From the NCBI GenBank assembly GCA_945865695.1, contig CAMBFX010000005.1, forward strand, positions 1-46,719: 46,719 nucleotides of DNA. The letters are read 5' to 3'. The position numbers and the translations under genes were made by a program. The DNA comes from Chryseobacterium gleum. Its GTDB lineage: Bacteria; Bacteroidota; Bacteroidia; Flavobacteriales_D; UBA2798. How positions within the stretch are numbered: position 1 is the stretch's first letter; each line of letters starts with the position of its first letter. Of this stretch, positions 30,005 to 40,334 are shown piece by piece. Below the pieces are notes generated by a model. That model was not told where the DNA came from and did no database searches. It worked only from the letters and a program-made list of their open reading frames with translations.

Positions 30005-30817
30005 ATGAACATAAATGACTATCTAAATGCAATAACATCTTTCTTAAACGATGAACCTGCTGATTTTCTTCTTGCCACAAAACAAGAAGATTATTTAACC
30101 TATCGTATTTCCTCTTATTTAACAAATCATTCTGCTGAACAATATCAGCCAACCCAGTTCCTTCGCCATGATTTAGTTGTTTTAGATAATGAAGGAACAA
30201 AAAAAAATATCGTTGAATTTAAGTTTCAATATAGTAGTGATTTTTCAGCGCTTTACAAAACAAATAATGGTATCGAGCCATTTAGAAGTGATGTCGAAAA
30301 ATTAATAAATGTTAAATCTGAGTGCTTTCTTGTTCAATATATAGTTCACTTCTCTAAAGAAGACTTAGCAGTATGGATAAATAATATACACAACGAATAT
30401 TTTCATGCAATTTTCAATAATCAAACAAAATATTTTCCTTACATAAATAATGCAAACCTGAGAAGATTCGCAAATGAATTACGTTTTAAGGAAACTGCAG
30501 GTTTAATATATGATGCACAATATCCTGAAACGCATGTTAAAGAAATTCTTTTCTATGGCTTACCCGTAATAAATGAAGGGCATTTTAAAATCAGAAGGGA
30601 TGTTTCAATGCATTTCATGAGCAGACCAATTTCCATTCCTCATGAACTGCATGTTTTTTTGTGGAAGATTGATAATAAAAAGGGTGCTAATATTACTTTA
30701 AACGCAGCAGAAACGATCAAAAAATCAGCCCCGCCTAAGCGACCACAAAGACCTTTCCCAACAAAAAGGCCTGGACCAGGAGAAAAGGGAAAACCCATGT
30801 CAGGTTCGTTTTATTAG
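30005..30817 (+). CDS. Putative PD-(D/E)XK-like nuclease fold protein
   Basis: RHDLVVLDNEGTKKNIVEFKFQYSSDF matches D-x(n)-ExK pattern; Pro/Lys-rich C-terminal tail. Confidence 0.4.
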   Translation: MNINDYLNAITSFLNDEPADFLLATKQEDYLTYRISSYLTNHSAEQYQPTQFLRHDLVVLDNEGTKKNIVEFKFQYSSDFSALYKTNNGIEPFRSDVEKLINVKSECFLVQYIVHFSKEDLAVWINNIHNEYFHAIFNNQTKYFPYINNANLRRFANELRFKETAGLIYDAQYPETHVKEILFYGLPVINEGHFKIRRDVSMHFMSRPISIPHELHVFLWKIDNKKGANITLNAAETIKKSAPPKRPQRPFPTKRPGPGEKGKPMSGSFY

Positions 30818-30909
30818 AAATAGATTTTATGTAACACAACAACATAATTAGAATAAAGGCTTGTTATTCGGTAAAACTCATTTTCTCTAAATAAATCAAT
30901 AGCAATATT

Positions 30910-31812
30910 ATGCAAGCATATATTCAAAATCAACTTAATTTATATGAAGGTAACCCATTAGGCTACTCTAATTTACCATATGTACCAGAGGTTAATCTTA
31001 ATCAACCATTAATTTACCATCAGACAAGAAACCTTTTTGACGCATATTTCCCACCATTACACACACTAGGAAATTATGATACTAAAAAGAACAAAAAGTT
31101 AGTTTTATTAAGCCTTGAGCCACATAAAAAAGTTAGAATCCACAACGACAATATTGATTTATCTTGTGATTTTTTGTTACAGGTATATGCTCTAAAAAAT
31201 TTAACAATTAACAATGTTTTAGACGCTAATGCGTATCGTCAACAAAATTTGAATCATCAGCTCTACATGGATTACCAGTTAGATTATTTCAATACTTTCC
31301 CCGCTTTATTCAGAAATCAAGGAATGGATTTATATCCAGATGCGTATAATCATACTTACTGGAGGTATATAGCGCATATTGCAAAGGGGTATTTAAATTT
31401 ACCGGGGTTCCTAAATAATGAACCAATAAGGGAAAATGGATGGCAATCTTTATCTGATGGATTAATTGAATTACCTATTTTCCCAATGAGTGCTCCCAAT
31501 CATCCTAATGTAGGATTTAATGCATCTATCGCGGCAATGCTATGGAATAGGTTAGAATTAATTAGGCCATCTTGCGTTATTTCTTTAGCAAGATCTCATG
31601 AGAATGAAATTTTAGGTTATATGGGCATCAACAACCCCCCAGTTGAAGAAAGAGTTGTTTGTGAACAAAAAATAAGAATATTCTATGTAAATCATTTAGG
31701 ACGGAATTTTAAGCTAATTACCGGTGTTGCATTAGCTGCGCATGTTGCGTGGGGTGGTTTAAATGGAAAATATAATTACGCATACCAATTAGGCCAAATT
31801 GCGCAAGAATAG
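30910..31812 (+). CDS. Putative UDG-like superfamily protein
   Basis: KLVLLSLEPHKK near N-terminus and LWNRLELIRPSCVISLARS near C-terminus resemble UDG-like motifs. Confidence 0.35.
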   Translation: MQAYIQNQLNLYEGNPLGYSNLPYVPEVNLNQPLIYHQTRNLFDAYFPPLHTLGNYDTKKNKKLVLLSLEPHKKVRIHNDNIDLSCDFLLQVYALKNLTINNVLDANAYRQQNLNHQLYMDYQLDYFNTFPALFRNQGMDLYPDAYNHTYWRYIAHIAKGYLNLPGFLNNEPIRENGWQSLSDGLIELPIFPMSAPNHPNVGFNASIAAMLWNRLELIRPSCVISLARSHENEILGYMGINNPPVEERVVCEQKIRIFYVNHLGRNFKLITGVALAAHVAWGGLNGKYNYAYQLGQIAQE

Positions 31813-31974
31813 CGGTGTTTCCGCATCCAAAGTAGAAGTGCACAAAGCCATTTCTAAGATCGACAGATGGAGTATCTTGATGTGAGTAAAAATGCTACCG
31901 AGAAGATTTTTAAGATTGTTATTGAAAAACTTCAGAATATTTGCATCCATGAAGAATCCTATTTCACGACGACA

Positions 31975-32292
31975 CCGTCCTATGTAATTTGTATTTTTTA
32001 CGACCTTTCCATTAATGTCATATTCTATCCATTCTCCTTTCCATCAACATAACTACCTTGTAATTCTATATAGCCATTTGCCGAATAGAAAACCCAATCT
32101 CCACTTTTATTGCCATCTGCATAACTTCTCTTTCCAAACACTTTTCCATCGATACTTTCCCAAAATTCAATCCATTCTCCACTCTCCTTCCCATTAACAA
32201 ATTCACCTTTTGATTCTATTTTTCCCTCAGCAAAGGCAATATATATAATCCATTCACCATCCAGTTTCCCATCGTAGTGCTTGGAGTCAGAA
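31975..32292 (-). pseudogene. MORN-repeat-like (YwqK-type) protein remnant
   Basis: Reverse frame YDGKLDGEWIIYIAFAEGKIESKGEFVNGKESGEWIEFW...GNKSGDWVFYSANGYIELQGSYVDGK, one frameshift, then GEWIEYDINGKVV. Confidence 0.7.
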
Positions 32293-32309
32293 ATGATTAT
32301 TTTTAATAA

Positions 32310-32930
32310 TCACAACCATTTCATCCATGTTCTCTGGTCGATGAAAGGCACATTTTTTTCTTTACACATTAACATAGTATGCCCAGTTCCTCCTTGTTGT
32401 GGCTTTTTTAAATCATCGTAAAAAATTGCAAAATAGGCAGGTAAAATACCAGCTTTAGTGCCTATTACCATTACAGAATCGCGTAGTATATAAGCTCCTT
32501 TTGATTTTAAACGCTTATCCGCCCCCTTCATATACTCTACCACTAAACCTTTAACTTCTCTATTTTTCTGAGCGGTATAAACAACATCAGGTTCCTGGAT
32601 TAAATTTATACTATCGAGAGGAATTGTTTGATAAGCATTATTGTTAGCAATTTTATGACCTGAATACGGAGTTATTACCTGCAACTTTTTAGAATTTATT
32701 TTTATTACTCCTTCCGAAAAAAGCTGGTCTGCTCCATCAGCATTACCACTTCTGAAAATAATGTTGTTTGTATTTTTGGTAAGCAATTCGCCTAACCGAA
32801 CAAGTTTAGGCTTATCAGCTTCCATCACATCCCTTTTTCCTGCTAAAAGAACAATTGAGTTTTCTTCATCCAGCAGTCGAATAAAATCAACAAGTGAAAG
32901 ATTTTCAGGATTTTTAATGAGTTTTCTCAT
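32310..32930 (-). CDS. SLOG/DprA-like nucleotide-binding Rossmann protein (putative)
   Basis: IVLLAGKRDVMEADKPKLVRLGELLTKNTNNIIFRSGNADGADQLFSEGV. Confidence 0.55.
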   Translation of the reverse strand: MRKLIKNPENLSLVDFIRLLDEENSIVLLAGKRDVMEADKPKLVRLGELLTKNTNNIIFRSGNADGADQLFSEGVIKINSKKLQVITPYSGHKIANNNAYQTIPLDSINLIQEPDVVYTAQKNREVKGLVVEYMKGADKRLKSKGAYILRDSVMVIGTKAGILPAYFAIFYDDLKKPQQGGTGHTMLMCKEKNVPFIDQRTWMKWL

Positions 32931-32950
32931 ATTTGGTTTGTGAACATCTA

Positions 32951-33544
32951 TTAATAAATCTTCCTTTTAAATCCCTCACTATTTTTCATAACATCACCAT
33001 TTGTATCAATTAATATAAGATCAGATAAACTTAAGTTGAGGGAATTACGGTAAATATAATGGGTTATTTTTCCATAGTGCGTAATTTTATTACTATTTTT
33101 TGAATAATGCATAATTAGATCCAATTTTACCTGCCTCAACTGAGCATCTAAACTTAAGTTTTTGAAGTCTTCATTATAATATACACACCTTTCATAATAT
33201 TGGTAAAGATTAAACCTCGCCAAATATATTGGAACAATATGTTCATTCATTGAATAAAAACGAGGACAAAATGATGCAATTTTGTATTGCTTATCCTCCT
33301 CCATCTGCCTCTCCCTGTATATGTTTGTTTCATTAATAGCATCATTTAGTTGTTCTTCGCTGATCTGCAGGGTTTCAGCAATAGCAGGAATATCTTTTGT
33401 AAGAATTTGTCCGTTATTCAATATTGCATTCAGGAGTTTTAACCCTTTATCTATGTTTTTATAACCTAATGCATCGGCCACAAATTTTGGCTTTGTCAAG
33501 TTAAGTTCTTTAAGTTTTAACAATATCAATTCATTTGCTTTCAT
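32951..33544 (-). CDS. HTH-like partner protein
   Basis: ILLKLKELNLTKPKFVADALGYKNIDKGLKLLNAILNNG... resembles XRE-like HTH; 20 bp upstream of the SLOG-like gene on the same strand. Confidence 0.5.
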   Translation of the reverse strand: MKANELILLKLKELNLTKPKFVADALGYKNIDKGLKLLNAILNNGQILTKDIPAIAETLQISEEQLNDAINETNIYRERQMEEDKQYKIASFCPRFYSMNEHIVPIYLARFNLYQYYERCVYYNEDFKNLSLDAQLRQVKLDLIMHYSKNSNKITHYGKITHYIYRNSLNLSLSDLILIDTNGDVMKNSEGFKRKIY

Positions 33545-34000
33545 TTATGTTCGTTTTATTGAGTTAAAAATATTTAGAAGGGAATATACAATATATTTTT
33601 TTAGATTCAAACAATAGAATACAGGTTCTAGGCAATTTCAATTTCTAACATATCTTTAACGTTTATGATGATACTTATTAATTATTAATCCATAAATAAT
33701 TTATGGCAAACTTGAAATTATTTCTTTTCTAAACTCCATCATAAACTAATTTAAAATTCATTCTATTTTCAGAATAAATTTTCAAACCATTCTTTTTTAA
33801 TTTCCCTATTTTTCCAAGCTTTAAAGTTAGATTATGGGCAATGATACGATTGTTTATTACGGAAAAACCGCAAGACAACTTAAAACCAAATCAATGTATT
33901 ATTTTAACCCTTTCCTGTTGGGCAAATTCACTTGTCTGCCTCATATACCAAGGGGTGATGAACCCAGCCTCTAGAAGGAGGTTTTTCTTTTACATATATC

Positions 34001-35782
34001 CTAAGCCACTAACTTTAAGTTTTCAGCAGCTGCCCATAACTTAACGATTTCGTACTCTTCGTTTATATACATTCGGTTGTATGATCCCCTGATTTGATAA
34101 ATTACATTATCGCGCACTTCAATTGTAAGTAATCGTTTTTCTTCTTTCTCTTCACCTAAGGTTCGCAAAGAGAATATAGCACATCTGTTTTTCCTACAGT
34201 GATTCAAATAACTCAAAACGCAATGATGTAGCATTTTACCTTCTAAATACAGTTCGTATACATTTAAAAGCTGTTTAATTTCAAAATTCTGTTCTGAATT
34301 TTTAATTTTAAATTCCTTTATTTTAGCACGTTTAAATTTAATTTTCCCGTATTTTAAAATAGTCGTCTCTTCGGCAAGCTTATCATGCCATTCATATACT
34401 TCTGCCATCAAATTACTAATTGTCTTTCCTTTCAGATTTAATTCTATTTTTCTTTGTATTACATGGTAATCAATGTAGTCAAAAATAGTGCTTACATCTG
34501 TTGCTTCAAGTCCCTTCATATACAATAATGTTATTGTAGATATCCAGAATTCTAAATTCTGCAGACTGCCAAAATTACCTTTCCTTAACAATCCCAAGGC
34601 CACCGCATGCGACACTTTGTTTGCTCTTAATTGTGCATACAGTAAATATTCATTAGAGTCAATTTGATGAAGTTGTTGAATTTGCTTCATTTCAATTGAC
34701 GTTAGAAAACCCCGAAACAGATGAGTAAAAATATGAGATGCTTTTTTGGTTAATTTAAATGGCAAATTGGGATAAGTACACAGATTATTTCCCTTTAAAA
34801 CATGACTCAGCCAAAGATCATCGCGATGACTAAAAAGTATGGTAGGGAAATGAAATTTCCTAAAGAAACTCATAATCATCATATCTTCCTTATTACAACC
34901 GTCAAAATCGGAATACTCCTTAATAAAAAACAGTTGATTACTAAAAAAATCAGGGTTCTGATGATAACAAAAGTAAGTTAAGTCTAAAGTTTTAGCCGGC
35001 GTATCAAAAATCAATTGCGTAGAGAATTTTGATTTAAGCATATTGAAGAAAGGTTTTGATTGGAGCATATTCGCAAATGGTTCGATATTCCTGCCTGATA
35101 GAAGTAAGTTAAAAGTTTTCATTATCGCAATTATTTTTTCTTCATTGTTTAGTTCCGGGCACTGATTTAAAATAAAATCAATCCATTCACACATTTGCGC
35201 GTATACTTTTCTGTTATGATCATTGCTGTTTTCTAAATTTGATGAAGGAGAAATGGGAGGAAGTTGGCATACCAAATATATTAGATTCGAAATATAGGGT
35301 AACGATTTTTCGTTCCATTCTAACTCAGAAAAGAGAACAGATAAAATTTTTATATGACATGCGTTATTTATATTATTTCGAGTACAACACAAAACAATTT
35401 TGTTCCAAAACTCAACAGAATCTTTAGTAAGACGAATCTTACGAGCAAGGCAGACGAGGTTATCTATAAATTGAGGGTGATTTTTCCAACACTGGTAGAT
35501 CAACATTGCGGATTCCATATTCAAAATCGGAATCTTTGGACTGTCAACTATTTTTTGATACTCATTCAAGAAATCAGAAATGTTTATTGCACGTTCTTGT
35601 TTTAGTGAACGTAAGAGACTAATTCTATATTTTTCCGCAGGATTATTAAAATAATATCCTACGATTTCAGAATTTCCATGAACTCGTAACTCCATCGCCA
35701 CTTCACATTTTAAAACATTTCTTTTCGTTGACAAAACCTTTACGGTGATGTTGCTGTTTTGAGAATTCGTTTTTCGTTTCAT
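34001..35782 (-). CDS. PcfJ-like domain protein
   Basis: LYLEGKMLHHCVLSYLNHCRKNRCAIFSLRTLGEEKEEKRLLTIEVRDNVIYQIRGSYNR...IVKLWAAAENL. Confidence 0.75.
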   Translation of the reverse strand: MKRKTNSQNSNITVKVLSTKRNVLKCEVAMELRVHGNSEIVGYYFNNPAEKYRISLLRSLKQERAINISDFLNEYQKIVDSPKIPILNMESAMLIYQCWKNHPQFIDNLVCLARKIRLTKDSVEFWNKIVLCCTRNNINNACHIKILSVLFSELEWNEKSLPYISNLIYLVCQLPPISPSSNLENSNDHNRKVYAQMCEWIDFILNQCPELNNEEKIIAIMKTFNLLLSGRNIEPFANMLQSKPFFNMLKSKFSTQLIFDTPAKTLDLTYFCYHQNPDFFSNQLFFIKEYSDFDGCNKEDMMIMSFFRKFHFPTILFSHRDDLWLSHVLKGNNLCTYPNLPFKLTKKASHIFTHLFRGFLTSIEMKQIQQLHQIDSNEYLLYAQLRANKVSHAVALGLLRKGNFGSLQNLEFWISTITLLYMKGLEATDVSTIFDYIDYHVIQRKIELNLKGKTISNLMAEVYEWHDKLAEETTILKYGKIKFKRAKIKEFKIKNSEQNFEIKQLLNVYELYLEGKMLHHCVLSYLNHCRKNRCAIFSLRTLGEEKEEKRLLTIEVRDNVIYQIRGSYNRMYINEEYEIVKLWAAAENLKLVA

Positions 35783-35997
35783 AATGATAGGTTTAAAATT
35801 GTTAGTGAATTTGATTCAATTGTACAAGAAACATTATTTCAATTACGTCTGATTTATTTTTTTGATGATGCAATTGGTTTAGAAATATTTCAGTAGAAAG
35901 ATTATTTACATAATTGTTTTCTAAAACTAGTATCACGTTATTTTGACTCTTTAAGCAAATAACTGAAGATTCAATAATTCAAAAAAGTACTGTCAGT

Positions 35998-36283
35998 GTT
36001 GGATAGGTTAAAGATACATCCGAGTTAATTTCTCTAGGATGACCCTTCCCGTTTTTTCAGGAACTAGCATCCTTTTACTCGGCTTGCTAGGTTCCTTTTC
36101 GACATTTCAGTCGAAGAGTTTTCAGATTGGTAGTAGGGTTAAATTAAGGAAGCGGCAAGCCTAAGGCTTGGATCGCCCCTATATCCTTTGTTTACGCGGT
36201 GTAGGTATATTTCCGCTCTTAGTTGGAGTATGGTGATGGATTTTGCCATCGTAACGTTATTCAACCCTGTTTAACGTTCCAAC
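35998..36283. ncRNA. Candidate structured non-coding RNA (strand not resolved)
   Basis: GTTGG(atag)GTTAAA at 35998-36012 pairs with TTTAAC(gtt)CCAAC at 36270-36283; internal hairpins at 36060-36095, 36098-36115, 36152-36176, 36196-36216, 36235-36250; no supporting ORF. Confidence 0.5.
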
Positions 36284-36835
36284 TATTAAATATTGTGTAC
36301 CTCTAATTGTGTATTACAATTATTGTATTGAGATTGGTATTGCAGCTATAACTTATTTCTTCTCTTCCATTAATAATTGTTCACTAAATCAATACTAATT
36401 TTCTTGTTCATTCTAATGAAAAGAATAGAAAACGCTACATATACATAGTGCAAAGACCTAAACAGTTTACATTAGTCATAAGGCATAGTCAATCAACTAC
36501 AAGAAGCATCTTGCATGTTTCTAGAAATGGGAGATAAAATTATTGGATAATAATAATTTTAGTGTATTTTAATTAATGCAAAGTTATATTGTGATGTTGC
36601 GAATTTTCCGCATAGCCCAATAATTTGCAATCAATGATTAATTAATATATCGTATTATTTTGATGGGGAATTAAATATAATGCTAACATAAATAATAAAT
36701 TTTATTTTACCAAATATTTGCAAAAATAATTTGCTTATCAATTATACTTCTGAAAAGAAATGAAGCAAAATAAAAATAGAAAAAAGAATATTAGATATAT
36801 TTTAGAATATGCTAAATGGCAACAAACTCCTCCAT

Positions 36836-37010
36836 TGCAGCGTAACCATCAATTATGAGTAGAAAGTATTTCGAATAATTTGAATCATAATTATACACTC
36901 TTCCTTCCAAAATTGTTGCAAGCACATCACTGCTATAGTTGAATGTATCCATCTAAATTATCCCCGACTTAATTGTCCTTAAAATGTCACTTTTAAAGGA
37001 GAAGTTACTG
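36836..37010 (-). pseudogene. Remnant of the NYSSDV-repeat protein family
   Basis: Reverse frame reads FNYSSDVLATILEGRVYNYDSNYSKYFLLIIDGYAAMEEFVA, matching 25494-25970. Confidence 0.7.
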
Positions 37011-37387
37011 GTAAACAATTTAACATAGTTAATTGTGATCAATAGGTTTTGAATTTTGTATAACAAGGGAAACTTTTCTATGAAACAGAATATGAAATTT
37101 ATTAGTTGAAACCAGTGAACTCATAAAATCTAATGATGCAGATACACTACTCCTGATTATTGGGTATTCGGGGAAAAAGCCGTACATTTTATTGTTTATT
37201 TTAGTTGCCATTATTTTTGGTATAAAATTATTTTTCTTGCCGTCTAATGATAAAGAGCATCAAAACTTATTAAAATGTTTCGGCTATTTTTATAAGATGA
37301 CATAATAAAAAAGTTAATACTATTTACCCTCAAAATTTATTAGCTAGCTTACTGCATTCATACTGCCTATTTAATATATAATTTATT

Positions 37388-38389
37388 TTAAATAATAACT
37401 TTATAAAAAGTTCTTTTATTAGGTTCTGGATCATGAATTTGATGCCAATTAAATTCTTTCATTTTTTCGAGTTTATGAGGAATCACATTAAAATCAACCT
37501 CGTCATTGATTGGTTGCAAATCTCCTATTCCATATTCAACCTGCAAGTTTCCTAAACATCTTGGACCTGGGCCTGCCCAGCCACCCCAATGTGCAACATA
37601 ATTAATCTTTAAATTTTCTTTAATTAGTAATTTTTCAAAAGTCCAATCGTCACAGTCAATATAAAAGCAATAAATATTGCTGTTGTTATAAGCCTTATGC
37701 TTCACTAAAGTTGCTCCAAATTGATAGTTATCGATAAATTTGGCTTCTAATTGATTGTTTTTCTCTTTTAGTTTATCACTATTAATGGTCGGCTCGATCA
37801 ACTTGAATAATTCTTTTAATGGATCACTTTTATGTTCTTGATTTTTAAATATTTTATTTAAATCATCTTCATGGTTCTTCTTCTCATTTAGCAAATCATC
37901 ATACAACTCCTGAAAATTAATTTCATTAACAATATTTGTTATTGATTGAGTATTACACCCTTCTTTAATAATTCCGTCTTTTACAACCCAATGCACCTTT
38001 TGTTTGTATGATTGACTAAAGTGATTATCAGCGCAAACGTAAGATTTTATATTTTGAACAAATTCTATTTGTTGATTATAGATACTTCCTTTCTTTATTC
38101 CGCCCATATTTTGATATCTTGTAGGATGAGTTCCGTTTTCAAAATCCGTTTCAAAACCATCATGAACAAGTTTTTTATCAAATGTGATATATTCAATATC
38201 AGTATAAAAAAAAACTTTCACGGTCTCATCAATCAAAGCATCTGGATGTGATGAGTCGAAAAGTTCCATTGGTCTTTTGTCTAATGCGGCAGAGCCATAC
38301 CAGCAAACCTTAAAATCCTGTTCTTTGATTTCTTCCATAAATTCCAACGGAAGATTTGTAAATAGTTGTTGTAATTGATTAAGTTTCAT
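37388..38389 (-). CDS. Hypothetical protein
   Basis: 333-aa ORF, WYGSAALDKRPMELFD near N-terminus; no family recognised. Confidence 0.65.
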   Translation of the reverse strand: MKLNQLQQLFTNLPLEFMEEIKEQDFKVCWYGSAALDKRPMELFDSSHPDALIDETVKVFFYTDIEYITFDKKLVHDGFETDFENGTHPTRYQNMGGIKKGSIYNQQIEFVQNIKSYVCADNHFSQSYKQKVHWVVKDGIIKEGCNTQSITNIVNEINFQELYDDLLNEKKNHEDDLNKIFKNQEHKSDPLKELFKLIEPTINSDKLKEKNNQLEAKFIDNYQFGATLVKHKAYNNSNIYCFYIDCDDWTFEKLLIKENLKINYVAHWGGWAGPGPRCLGNLQVEYGIGDLQPINDEVDFNVIPHKLEKMKEFNWHQIHDPEPNKRTFYKVII

Positions 38390-38695
38390 CTTCTATAAAT
38401 TAGGGTTAATAAAAAATACTAAAAATATGCTAGAATTAAATAACTGAACTTGTAAATTCTTCATAATGGGGAGAGGTTTGATTTTAATCCAATATAAAAA
38501 ATTACATTGAAACAAAAAAATATTTAGTTTGTTATGAATTGCAGAAATTATTTAATTTAAATAATTAATGCTATTACACATCCAAGCCTATCTTTATTAG
38601 CTTAAGTTTAAAAATAGCACTGGCATAATAAGTAATGCTTTTAAGCTAAAACTAATCTTCTAGTTTGGATATTTCGTCTTCATTTATCTTAGGCT

Positions 38696-39238
38696 TTATT
38701 GATTATTAAAAAAATAGAATTCATTACTAAATAAAAAATCTTCTATATCATTAACCAGTTTTATGCTAATTATTGAATCTTCTCCATAATGAACTAGGTT
38801 GCCCCTTAAATAACTTTTTTCTGAAAAATAGTAATTCAAATTATTTGGCATCAAATCAATAATTTGATTTAAATAGGTTATGTTTTCACTAAAAACAATT
38901 AAATCATTTCCATAAAATGTTTTTAACAGAGTCCCATCTACTAACTCAATTTCAAATTCAACGCAATTCAATTTTTTATTTTGAAAATATTCAAAAAAGT
39001 ATTTAAGTTTATTATTAGTGTCAAAAATTTTTGAGGTTTTTATATTTGTATTCTTATCAGTTTTGCTGTAGCACATATTGTACTTATTATAAATATCATA
39101 AGTCACAAACAAGTTAATCTTTTTGATAATTATTTCTGAAAATATTTTAATTACTTGACTATTGCACTCATGTAAATAAAGCTTCTTCGAATTAAAGTCT
39201 AACCAAATATAATTATTTTTTTTAACTATTTTATTCAT
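38696..39238 (-). CDS. Hypothetical protein
   Basis: 180-aa ORF overlapping the upstream gene by 8 bp. Confidence 0.5.
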   Translation of the reverse strand: MNKIVKKNNYIWLDFNSKKLYLHECNSQVIKIFSEIIIKKINLFVTYDIYNKYNMCYSKTDKNTNIKTSKIFDTNNKLKYFFEYFQNKKLNCVEFEIELVDGTLLKTFYGNDLIVFSENITYLNQIIDLMPNNLNYYFSEKSYLRGNLVHYGEDSIISIKLVNDIEDFLFSNEFYFFNNQ

Positions 39239-40079
39239 ATCCTGTTTTATTGTAAAGAGAAAAATTTAACTCTAAATTATTATTTTTATTAAACAAGCCT
39301 GTTCCAAAATATAAAATAATATCTGGCTTATGGTACTTTCTTAGTAACCGTATCCATCTTAAATTAGTTTTATCAGTTTGTAAACAAATTTCTTTTAGCT
39401 TATCTAATAAGTAGTCGTTTTGTTTGGCATTAGAAAATATAAATTCCATAACATTTAATAAATTATCTGTTATCTGTTTTTGATTATCCAGTATTTCTGT
39501 TATTTTTTCAATGTAAATGCTTTTGCTAAAGGTCAATTTTAAGTCGCACTTTAGAATATTTTTACCTTTTATTTTATCGAAAATAATTTTATTAAAATCA
39601 TAATCAATATATATATCGTTTAATTGTTTAGTTATAAAATGTAAATGATCAATTATTAAATTATTAAATCCCAAAACGCCCTTTTTAGCAATGATAATTT
39701 CTGATAAATTAGTTATTTTATTAATTCCTCCACTTAAATAATTATGCTCATCTTCATAAATAAAATAATCATCATATAATTGATTAAATAGTGTATCATT
39801 TTTAGTGTTTCCCTTCGTGCTATCTATTTTAATATTTAAATATGCCACCGTTTTTTCAAGTGAATATTTGTCTCCACCAGTAAGCATCATCCTTTCTGGG
39901 TTATGTTGTAATCTTTTTAAATAATAGATTGAACAATTTTTAAAGCCAATTGTATTTCCTTTTGGAAATTCATAGTGTTGTTTGTGAATAAAAAACGTTT
40001 TTCTAGTTTTTGTATAAGGTAAAAAAGTTATTTCTGAACCTATTTTAACCAAACCTATATTTTGTAAAATATTCATCAT
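39231..40079 (-). CDS. Hypothetical protein
   Basis: 282-aa ORF; translationally coupled arrangement with 38696-39238. Confidence 0.55.
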   Translation of the reverse strand: MMNILQNIGLVKIGSEITFLPYTKTRKTFFIHKQHYEFPKGNTIGFKNCSIYYLKRLQHNPERMMLTGGDKYSLEKTVAYLNIKIDSTKGNTKNDTLFNQLYDDYFIYEDEHNYLSGGINKITNLSEIIIAKKGVLGFNNLIIDHLHFITKQLNDIYIDYDFNKIIFDKIKGKNILKCDLKLTFSKSIYIEKITEILDNQKQITDNLLNVMEFIFSNAKQNDYLLDKLKEICLQTDKTNLRWIRLLRKYHKPDIILYFGTGLFNKNNNLELNFSLYNKTGYE

Positions 40080-40334
40080 TTTATATACTAAAGAGTTGCT
40101 ATTTGCAAATGTATGTTATCAATATCCGAGTTTTCAGTAGAATCATTTAAACAGAATTCGATAAGGTTCTCTGCTCAAAAAAAAGTACTATAATATTATT
40201 CTAATGATACATCTAATCAGGTAATATTTATCACGTCAACTTTTCGAATGAAAGTTATTAAAAAACATCTGCTACTGTGTGAAATTTAGTCCAGCATACT
40301 GTTGCACATAAGAAAATAGTAGCAATAGATTAAA

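Noticed and set aside
33834-33974. 46-aa ORF MGNDTIVYYGKTARQLKTKSMYYFNPFLLGKFTCLPHIPRGDEPSL
   Set aside because: Could be a gene fragment but nothing supports function; needs a homology search.
35998-36283. Retron msr-msd ncRNA for the RT pseudogene
   Set aside because: About 9 kb from the RT relic, no adjacent RT, and several short hairpins instead of one long msd stem.
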